In this document: in pieces, positions 1-6,007 of the stretch
Position numbering within the stretch: the stretch's first letter is position 1
Layout of the letters: each line of letters opens with the position of its first letter
Origin: Caldisericota bacterium
GTDB lineage: Bacteria; Caldisericota; Caldisericia; B22-G15
DNA: 7,678 bases
Direction of reading: 5' to 3'
Assembly (NCBI GenBank): GCA_003648245.1
Contig: QMOO01000056.1
Coordinates: forward strand, 1 to 7,678
Translations under genes and position numbers: made by a program
Notes under the pieces: generated by a model
Database searches by the model: none
What the model was told of the DNA's origin: nothing
The model's input: the letters and a program-made list of their open reading frames with translations, nothing else

Positions 1-491
1 AAAAAGGAAAAGAGTTTCTGGAAAGAAATATATTATATCCGTTTACATTTATGGTTATAGCATCGATTCCACTCTCCTTCTTTTATATGATTAGAGAAGA
101 GAAGGGGTTTTATATCTCTCTTATAATTCTTATATCGATATGGATTGATGATGTTTCTGCATACTTTTTGGGTAAGAAATTTGGAAAGAGAAGAATTGTT
201 CCAGGAATCTCACCTGGTAAAAGTTATGAAGGTCTTATAGGAAGTTTGATTGTGGTTTCCATATTCCTTCTTTCTTCTTCCTTTATATTTGGTTTCTTTT
301 CTCCTCTAAAATCTCTCCTTATATCCGTTATTATAGTCTCTCTTTCCTTCCTTGGTGATATATTTGAATCCCTTATAAAAAGAAAATTCAATGTAAAGGA
401 TTCTGGAAACATAATTATGGGTCATGGCGGTATCATGGATAGAATTGATAGTTTTATATTTACCATACCTGTGTTATTTTATCTATTATGA
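1..491 (+). CDS. cdsA: Phosphatidate cytidylyltransferase (CDP-diacylglycerol synthase), C-terminal part, truncated by window start
   Basis: The reading frame is open from base 3 to a TGA at 489-491, so the 5' part lies outside the window; about 162 residues are visible of a family that usually has 260-285. CdsA makes CDP-diacylglycerol from phosphatidic acid and CTP in the cytoplasmic membrane, feeding phospholipid synthesis. The C-terminal family signature is clear at 369-449: S-L-I-K-R, then K-D-S-G, then H-G-G-I-M-D-R-I-D, preceded by GDIFES. The upstream block WIDDVSAYFLGKKFGK followed by ISPGKSYEG is also typical. Several hydrophobic segments fit membrane helices. One signature position that is normally Pro or Gly (P-x-H-G-G) is Met here (codon 417-419). 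The ATG at 51 is an internal Met, not a start. The stop overlaps the dxr start as ATGA. Identification is secure; only completeness is lacking. Confidence 0.95.
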   Translation, partial: KGKEFLERNILYPFTFMVIASIPLSFFYMIREEKGFYISLIILISIWIDDVSAYFLGKKFGKRRIVPGISPGKSYEGLIGSLIVVSIFLLSSSFIFGFFSPLKSLLISVIIVSLSFLGDIFESLIKRKFNVKDSGNIIMGHGGIMDRIDSFIFTIPVLFYLL

Positions 492-1627
492 GAAACATTT
501 TTATTGTAGGCGCAACTGGATCAATTGGAACTCAAACCATTGATGTATTAAAGAATCTAAAGGATAGATACAGACTTTCTGGCATTTCAGCGAGAAGAAA
601 CACAGAAGGGTTAATTAAAATATGGAAAGAATTTAAACCAGAATATATTTTAATTAGAGACAAAGAGAAAATAGATATTCTCAAAGAAAATACAGAAGCA
701 AAAACTCTTTCTTTTGAAGAAGGCTTTGAAGAAATTCTTTCAAATAAAGAAATAGACACCATTTTTTTCTCTTCCAGCGGAATTGATGACATAAAGTGGA
801 TTATTCTATCCATAAAACACGGAAAAAGAGTTTTTATCTCTAATAAAGAATCCTTTGTTGCTGGAGGCGAACTTATAGTAAACGAACTGAAGAAGAAAGG
901 AGAGACTCTTATTCCTATTGATTCAGAGCATTCAGCAATATTCCAGCTTCTCGAGAACAAAAAGAGAAAAGAGGTGGAGAAAATTATACTTACAGCATCG
1001 GGAGGTGCTTTTTTTGGAAAAAAACAGGATGAGTTAGTAAATGTGAGACCAGAAGATGCGCTGAAACACCCAACATGGAGAATGGGAAAAAAGATAACGA
1101 TAGACTCAGCAACACTTTTTAACAAAGGAATGGAAGTTATAGAGGCACATCTATTTTTCAACTTTCCTTTTGAGAAAATTGATGTTGTAATTCACAAAGA
1201 GAGTATAATTCACTCTTTGATAGAAATGGTGGATGGTCATGTCTTTGCACTTCTTTCTTATCCAGATATGAGATATCCAATTAAATACGCTTTAACCTAT
1301 CCTGATAGAATCAAAAATGACTTTAAGAGATTTAAATTTAATAAGAATCTATCATTCTATCCATTTGACAAGGAAATCTTTCCGTGTTTTGAGATAATCG
1401 TTGAGGCTGGAAAGATGGGAGGAACTTTGCCTTCCTCTATCATCTATGCAGATGAGATACTTGTAAATCTATTCATTCAGAAAAAAATAGGTTTTCATGA
1501 TACACCAAAATTACTTGAAAAGGTATACAATAATGTGAAAAGGACGAATTTATCCATCGAATTTATAGAAGATGTGAAGAAGGAAGTAAGAGATATTATA
1601 GAAAGAGAGGTGAAACATTGTATATAA
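488..1627 (+). CDS. dxr: 1-deoxy-D-xylulose 5-phosphate reductoisomerase
   Basis: Dxr (IspC) converts 1-deoxyxylulose 5-phosphate to 2-C-methylerythritol 4-phosphate with NADPH and a divalent metal, the committed step of the cytosolic MEP isoprenoid pathway. The 379-residue length is normal. Seen in order: the NADPH-binding loop GATGSIG (residues 8-14); NKESFVAGG (119-127); IDSEHSAIFQ (144-153), with metal ligands D145 and E147; the TASGGAF substrate loop (169-175); the flexible-loop motif HPTWRMG (194-200); and DSATLFNKGMEVIEA (206-220), with N212, K213 and the third metal ligand E216 (matching E. coli D150, E152 and E231). The ATG lies in the cdsA stop (ATGA). No Shine-Dalgarno is visible before it, so translation is probably coupled to cdsA. 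The second MEP gene here is ispG, two genes downstream. All key residues are present, so the enzyme should be active. Confidence 0.98.
   Translation: MRNIFIVGATGSIGTQTIDVLKNLKDRYRLSGISARRNTEGLIKIWKEFKPEYILIRDKEKIDILKENTEAKTLSFEEGFEEILSNKEIDTIFFSSSGIDDIKWIILSIKHGKRVFISNKESFVAGGELIVNELKKKGETLIPIDSEHSAIFQLLENKKRKEVEKIILTASGGAFFGKKQDELVNVRPEDALKHPTWRMGKKITIDSATLFNKGMEVIEAHLFFNFPFEKIDVVIHKESIIHSLIEMVDGHVFALLSYPDMRYPIKYALTYPDRIKNDFKRFKFNKNLSFYPFDKEIFPCFEIIVEAGKMGGTLPSSIIYADEILVNLFIQKKIGFHDTPKLLEKVYNNVKRTNLSIEFIEDVKKEVRDIIEREVKHCI
1607..1613 (+). promoter_or_regulatory. Shine-Dalgarno for rseP inside dxr
   Basis: GAGGTGA lies within the last codons of dxr; its GAGG core is 7 bases before the TTG at 1618. 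It supports a TTG start for rseP rather than the in-frame ATG at 1654, which would remove most of the first membrane helix. The same heptamer precedes proS. Confidence 0.75.
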
Positions 1628-2625
1628 TACTTGCAATAGTAGCATTATCTTTTATGGCTATAGCTCACGAATATGGGCACTTTCTTGCAGCAAAGAGAAG
1701 TGGTATTGCTGTTGAAGAATTCTCCCTTGGTTTTGGTCCAAAGGTAATATCTTATAAAAAAGAGGAGACCCAGTATAGTATAAGACTGATTCCCTTCCTT
1801 GCCTATGTGAAGATAAAAGGTGAGGAAGGAGAAAGCGAGGATCCAGATAGTTTTTATGCCAAACCTGTTTCAAAAAGGCTCTTCACAATACTTGCAGGTC
1901 CCGTCATGAATATAATCATTGCAGTCCTTATATTTTTTCTCATATACTCTTTTTACGGTGATATATCTCATCTCTCTACAAAAATAAAGGATGTAACTAA
2001 AGGTTTACCTGCATATGAAGCAGGTATAAAAGAGGGAGATAAAATTATTGAGATAAATGGAATTGAAATTAAGTCGTGGGAAGATGTGATAAAGGAAATA
2101 GGTGGAAGCAACGGAGAGGAGATTGTAATTAAAGTTGAGAGAGATGGAAAGATTCTTTCTTTCAATATAAAACCTGTAAAATCAGAGGATGGCAGATGGA
2201 TAATAGGTATAGTAAGTGATTTTGAGAGAGTAAATATCTTTGAGGCGTTCTGGCTTGCACTTAAAGAAATATGGCGAATACTAACCCTTGTAGCTTTGTC
2301 TTTGAGAATGATAGTGAGAGGTAACGTGTCTGGAATTGCTGGTCCTGTGGGTATAGTTAAATTCACTGCAGATGTGGGAAAACAGGCAGGTGGTATAGCC
2401 TTTATATGGTTTACTGGAGTAATAAGTCTTGCCCTTGGAGTTACAAACTTACTCCCCATCCCAGCTCTTGATGGTGGAAGACTTATGTTTATCCTTTACG
2501 AAGCCATAACAAAAAGGAGAGTCCCTCCTGAAAAGGAGAATGTTGTTCACTTTATAGGTTATATAATTCTCATTGGTCTACTATTTGTAATAACATTTTT
2601 TGACATACTAAGATTCTTTAAATGA
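1618..2625 (+). CDS. rseP: Site-2 intramembrane zinc metalloprotease, RseP/RasP type (M50), TTG start
   Basis: This is a polytopic membrane protease that cuts transmembrane substrates, classically anti-sigma factors and signal-peptide remnants. It has 335 residues, the length of the single-PDZ form seen in Bacillus, rather than about 450 as in the two-PDZ E. coli RseP. Seen in order: helix 1 carrying the zinc motif HEYGH (residues 17-21, catalytic E18); the FSLGFGP block (35-41); a hydrophobic helix with LAGPVMN (92-98); one PDZ domain (about 122-200, including GLPAYEAGIKEGD); and the second active-site helix NLLPIPALDGGR (277-288) with zinc ligand D285. A last helix spans about 311-329. The TTG start overlaps dxr by 10 bases and has a good Shine-Dalgarno. 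The stop overlaps ispG as ATGA. Arg220 is CGA, a rare exception to AGA/AGG use here. No candidate anti-sigma substrate is encoded in the window. Confidence 0.96.
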   Translation: MYIILAIVALSFMAIAHEYGHFLAAKRSGIAVEEFSLGFGPKVISYKKEETQYSIRLIPFLAYVKIKGEEGESEDPDSFYAKPVSKRLFTILAGPVMNIIIAVLIFFLIYSFYGDISHLSTKIKDVTKGLPAYEAGIKEGDKIIEINGIEIKSWEDVIKEIGGSNGEEIVIKVERDGKILSFNIKPVKSEDGRWIIGIVSDFERVNIFEAFWLALKEIWRILTLVALSLRMIVRGNVSGIAGPVGIVKFTADVGKQAGGIAFIWFTGVISLALGVTNLLPIPALDGGRLMFILYEAITKRRVPPEKENVVHFIGYIILIGLLFVITFFDILRFFK

Positions 2626-3671
2626 AAAAGAAAGTTTATGCTGGAAATGTAATCATAGGGGGAGAGGAAATTATCCTTCAGGGAATGACAAAAAGTGATA
2701 CCAACGATGTGGAAGCAGTCCTTAAAGAAATAGAAAATATGGTTGAAGAGGGTGCTTCCCTTGTAAGAGTCGCTGTTCCTGATAGAAAAAGTATAAATGG
2801 TTTAAGAGAAATAATTAAAAGAAGTCCTGTTCCAGTAATTGCCGACATACATTTTAACCCTGATCTTGCAATACTATCAATGGAGGCAGGAGCAAAGAAA
2901 ATAAGACTGAATCCATCAAATATAAGAAATAGAAAAGACATAGAGAGAATTGTAAAGAAGGCAAAGGAAATGAAAATTCCTATAAGGGTTGGTGTAAATT
3001 CCGGTTCACTTGTGTACGAAGGAAAAAAGGGGAAGATAACCTCAGACGATCTCATTGAATCTCTAAGAAGGGAGGTTTCTATACTTGAAAATCTTTCTTT
3101 TAAAGATATAGTTCTATCTGCAAAATCTCCAGATGTAAAGCTAACCATAGAAACATACAGGAAGATGAAAGAAATATTTCCATATCCAATTCACCTTGGA
3201 GTTACAGCAACGGGAGGTGGAGATGAGGGATTAATTAAATCTAGTATAGCCATTGGATACTTGTTAATGGAGGGAATTGGAGATACCATAAGGGTATCTC
3301 TTGCAGGTTCATCAAGTCATGAAGTTAGAGTGGGAAGACTCATCCTTGAAAATCTTGGTTTAAGGAAGAGAGAAAGAGTCGAAATTATAGCCTGTCCGAA
3401 ATGTGGGAGATGTAATAAAAATTTTGATAAAATTCTTGAAAGGGTCAGGAAAGAGTTAGGTAGTCTTAAAATTCCAGTAAAGATTGCAGTTATGGGATGT
3501 GAAGTTAACGCTCTGGGAGAAGCAGGACAAGCAGATTATGGAATTGCTTTAACAAGAGGAAAGATACTTTTATTTAAAAAAGGAATGAAAATAAAATTTA
3601 TTGAGGAAGAAGATGCAGTTGATGAGTTAAAAAAACTTATATTTAGTGAGGTGAAAGATGCTTCTATCTAA
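2622..3671 (+). CDS. ispG: 4-hydroxy-3-methylbut-2-en-1-yl diphosphate synthase (IspG/GcpE)
   Basis: IspG reductively opens methylerythritol cyclodiphosphate to HMBPP using a [4Fe-4S] cluster, the penultimate step of the MEP pathway. At 349 residues it is the short bacterial form. The TIM-barrel part shows QGMTKSDTNDV (20-30), ADIHFNP (74-80), KIRLNPSN (93-100), RVGVNSGS (122-129) and HLGVTATGGGDEG (191-203). The C-terminal Fe-S domain carries CPKC (C258, C261), then C293 and E300 in GCEVNALGEA, matching the three Cys and one Glu cluster ligands known from the family. There are two oddities. An additional Cys264 gives C-x2-C-x2-C, and the usual VNGPGE reads VNALGE. The start is an ATGA overlap with rseP and lacks a Shine-Dalgarno. 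The electron donor (ferredoxin or flavodoxin) is not in the window. Confidence 0.97.
   Translation: MKKKVYAGNVIIGGEEIILQGMTKSDTNDVEAVLKEIENMVEEGASLVRVAVPDRKSINGLREIIKRSPVPVIADIHFNPDLAILSMEAGAKKIRLNPSNIRNRKDIERIVKKAKEMKIPIRVGVNSGSLVYEGKKGKITSDDLIESLRREVSILENLSFKDIVLSAKSPDVKLTIETYRKMKEIFPYPIHLGVTATGGGDEGLIKSSIAIGYLLMEGIGDTIRVSLAGSSSHEVRVGRLILENLGLRKRERVEIIACPKCGRCNKNFDKILERVRKELGSLKIPVKIAVMGCEVNALGEAGQADYGIALTRGKILLFKKGMKIKFIEEEDAVDELKKLIFSEVKDASI
3648..3654 (+). promoter_or_regulatory. Shine-Dalgarno for proS inside ispG
   Basis: GAGGTGA near the ispG 3' end has its GAGG core 6 bases before the ATG at 3658. This favours that start over the in-frame ATG at 3673, which lies just past the ispG stop and has no such spacing. 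Confidence 0.7.
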
Positions 3672-5355
3672 AATGTTTGTTCCAACATTAAGAGAAGATC
3701 CAAGTGATGCTGAAAGTATAAGTCATAAATTAATGCTTAGAGCTGGACTTATAAGGCAGATTAGTTCAGGAATTTATGTATTTCTTCCCCTTGGTTTCAG
3801 AGTCCTGAACAAAGTAATAAACATAGTGAGAGAGGAAATGAATAGAATTGGCGCTCAGGAACTTCTGATGCCCGCACTCCTTCCAAAAGAACCGTGGGAT
3901 GAAACAGGTAGATGGGATGTTTATGGAGATGAACTTTTTAAATTAAAGGATAGAAAAGGAAGAGATTTCTGTCTTGGCCCAACCCATGAAGAAATAGTAA
4001 CCTTAATTATTAAAAACACGGTAAACTCTTATAAGAACCTGCCCATACTTTTATACCAGATTCAAACCAAGTTTAGAGATGAAATAAGACCAAGATTTGG
4101 AGTTATGAGGAGTAGAGAATTCTTAATGAAGGATCTTTACTCATTTCATGACTCATGGGATTCTCTTTCAGAATCCTATAAGAAGATATTCAATGCATAT
4201 AAGAAAATATTTGACAGATTCAGATTAAAATACATCCCTGTTGAAGCTGATTCTGGAGCAATAGGTGGAAAGGTCTCCCATGAATTTGTTGCTGAAAGTG
4301 AAATAGGAGAATGTGAGTTTGTTGTGTGTGAAAAGTGTAGATACGCAGCAAATGTAGAGGCAGCAAAGAGCAAACTTATAAAACCAGAAGAGGAAAAGGA
4401 TGAACCCCTTGAGCTGGTACACACACCCAACATAAAGAGAGTGGAAGAAGTAACAAGTTTCCTTAAAGTCCCGGCCCACAGGCTTCTCAAATCCATACTT
4501 TACATTGTTGATGGAGAATCAGTTCTTGCCATAGTTAGAGGAGATGATGAGATAAATGAGGTTAAACTCAAAAATTACCTGAAAGCTAAAGAAATTAGAC
4601 TTGCTACAGAAGAGGAGATAGAAAAACATACAGGTGCTCCACTTGGATTCACAGGTCCTATTGGATTTAATGGAAGAATAATAGTTGATAAAAGAGTTGA
4701 GGGTATAAAGGGTGGGGTTTTAGGTGCAAACAAAAAGGATTATCACTATAAGGGTGTCTCCTTTGGGAGAGATTTTGAATCAGAGGAAATTGTTGATATA
4801 AGAGAGGTGAAAGAGGGAGACTTGTGTCCGGTCTGCGGTTCTCCTCTTAAAAAGAAAATCGGGATTGAGTTGGGTCACACCTTCCAGCTTGGAACAAAAT
4901 ATTCAGAAAGTATGAAGGCATATTTTCAAACAAAGGAAGGGGAACTAAAACCTTTTATAATGGGTTGTTATGGAATTGGAATGGCAAGAATAATTGCTGC
5001 AACTATTGAACAGTACCATGACGATAAGGGAATTGTGTGGACAAAAGAGATCGCACCATACCATATTATTATTATTCCATTAAAAGAGGATGAAAAAATT
5101 CTTGTGGATTCAAAGGAAATTTACAAAAAACTTCTTCATGGTGGCTTTGAAGTTGTTTATGAGGATAGACCTCTTTCGCCTGGAGAAAAGTTTAAAGATG
5201 CTGATTTAATTGGTTTTCCCTATAAGCTAATATTTGGAAAAGGTTACCTGAAAGACGGCTTAATAGAGGTTAAAAGGAGAGAAGATGGAGAAGTCTTTAA
5301 AGTAAAACCTGAAGATATAGAGGAGTTTCTAAGGAAAGAAATATATGAAAGTTAG
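3658..5355 (+). CDS. proS: Prolyl-tRNA synthetase, bacterial type with INS editing domain
   Basis: ProS is a cytoplasmic class II synthetase that charges tRNA-Pro and hydrolyses mischarged Ala-tRNA-Pro. At 565 residues it has the full bacterial length. Seen: motif 1 region around ISSGIYVFLPLGFRVLNK (35-52); the GPTHEE loop (107-112); motif 2, FRDEIRPRFGVMRSREFLMKD (139-159); the inserted editing domain, about residues 235-385, with K278 in LLKSIL matching the editing lysine of E. coli; the GIELGHTFQLGTKYS block (402-416); motif 3, GCYGIGMARI (436-445); and a C-terminal anticodon-binding domain from about 466. CxxC pairs at C224/C227 and C390/C393 flank the editing domain and may bind a metal, as Cys pairs in related clostridial-type enzymes suggest; this is inference. 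The gene overlaps ispG by 14 bases and the glycosyltransferase by 11. Identification is secure. Confidence 0.98.
   Translation: MLLSKMFVPTLREDPSDAESISHKLMLRAGLIRQISSGIYVFLPLGFRVLNKVINIVREEMNRIGAQELLMPALLPKEPWDETGRWDVYGDELFKLKDRKGRDFCLGPTHEEIVTLIIKNTVNSYKNLPILLYQIQTKFRDEIRPRFGVMRSREFLMKDLYSFHDSWDSLSESYKKIFNAYKKIFDRFRLKYIPVEADSGAIGGKVSHEFVAESEIGECEFVVCEKCRYAANVEAAKSKLIKPEEEKDEPLELVHTPNIKRVEEVTSFLKVPAHRLLKSILYIVDGESVLAIVRGDDEINEVKLKNYLKAKEIRLATEEEIEKHTGAPLGFTGPIGFNGRIIVDKRVEGIKGGVLGANKKDYHYKGVSFGRDFESEEIVDIREVKEGDLCPVCGSPLKKKIGIELGHTFQLGTKYSESMKAYFQTKEGELKPFIMGCYGIGMARIIAATIEQYHDDKGIVWTKEIAPYHIIIIPLKEDEKILVDSKEIYKKLLHGGFEVVYEDRPLSPGEKFKDADLIGFPYKLIFGKGYLKDGLIEVKRREDGEVFKVKPEDIEEFLRKEIYES
5331..5338 (+). 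promoter_or_regulatory. Shine-Dalgarno for the glycosyltransferase inside proS
   Basis: AAGGAAAG near the proS 3' end has its AAGGA core 9 bases before the ATG at 5345. This supports independent ribosome loading on the glycosyltransferase despite the 11-base overlap. Confidence 0.6.
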
Positions 5356-6004
5356 TGTTATAATCCCTGCCTTTAATGAGGAAAAAACCATAGGAGAAGT
5401 TGTTGAAACTGCAAGGAATAATCCTTTTGTTGATGAAGTAATTGTTGTTAACGACGCCTCCACTGATAGAACTCCAATTATTGCAAAGAAAAAGGGAGCT
5501 AAAGTTATAAATTTTAATCAAAACAAGGGAAAAGGATGGGCATATTATGAAGGAGTGAAAGCAAGTGAGGGTGATATAATTGTCTTCCTGGATGCAGACT
5601 TAATCGGTCTTGAACCAAATCATATTACAGAACTTATAAGACCTATAATTGAGGGGGAGGCTGTAACCACATGTGGAATTTTCGAGAAAGGGAGATTCTT
5701 GACAGATTTCTCACATAAAATAACTCCTTTCCTTTCAGGTCAAAGGGCACTAACGAGGGAAGTGTGGGAAAACTTTTCTTATGATCCAAATGTAAGATAC
5801 GGATTTGAAATTGTATTAACAGAGTATTTCTGGAGCAACAAAATAAAGGTGAGATACGTCATCCTTGAGGGAGTTACTCAATTAATGAAGGAGGAAAAGG
5901 TGGGTAAAGAAAAGGGGAGAAAGTGGAGATTCAAGATGTATAAAGATATAGCAAAATCAGTCATAAAAATAGCAGTCAGAAAGATAAAGGGAGACGAAGA
6001 TTAA
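5345..6004 (+). CDS. Family 2 (GT-A fold) glycosyltransferase, soluble or peripheral, acceptor unknown
   Basis: A 219-residue GT2 enzyme that should transfer a sugar from a nucleotide-sugar donor. The N-terminus VSVIIPAFNEEKTIGEVV (3-20) is the nucleotide-binding strand and loop. VVNDASTDRT (34-43) follows, then NKGKGWAYYEG (60-70) and the metal-binding FLDADL (81-86; D83 and D85 as the DxD-type motif). SGQRALTREVW (131-141) and GFEIVLTEYF (153-162, candidate catalytic E155) complete the core. There are no membrane helices. The last 40 residues are strongly basic and could hold the protein to the membrane. The motifs recall both dolichyl/polyprenyl-phosphate sugar transferases and glucosyl-3-phosphoglycerate synthases, and sequence reading alone cannot decide. 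Its place after MEP-pathway genes slightly favours a lipid acceptor, but that is inference. It ends the operon and converges on the hemerythrin gene. Confidence 0.88.
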   Translation: MKVSVIIPAFNEEKTIGEVVETARNNPFVDEVIVVNDASTDRTPIIAKKKGAKVINFNQNKGKGWAYYEGVKASEGDIIVFLDADLIGLEPNHITELIRPIIEGEAVTTCGIFEKGRFLTDFSHKITPFLSGQRALTREVWENFSYDPNVRYGFEIVLTEYFWSNKIKVRYVILEGVTQLMKEEKVGKEKGRKWRFKMYKDIAKSVIKIAVRKIKGDED

Positions 6005-6007
6005 TCT
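5998..6007. repeat. Perfect 10-base palindrome forming both convergent stop codons
   Basis: AGATTAATCT is its own reverse complement. The + strand glycosyltransferase ends GAT TAA (TAA at 6002-6004), and the - strand hemerythrin gene also ends GAT TAA (TAA read 6003-6001). The genes share 4 bases, leaving no room for an intergenic terminator. Confidence 0.85.

Noticed and set aside
532..1161. A 209-codon open frame on the - strand inside dxr
   Set aside because: It is fully antisense to a well-conserved enzyme and low in complexity (Ser/Phe-rich, the reverse of Lys/Glu codons), with no recognisable domain. The same holds for the antisense frames within rseP, ispG and proS.
5345..6004. Naming the glycosyltransferase gpgS or a polyprenyl-phosphate mannosyltransferase
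   Set aside because: GT2 core motifs are shared by many specificities, and nothing visible decides the donor or acceptor.
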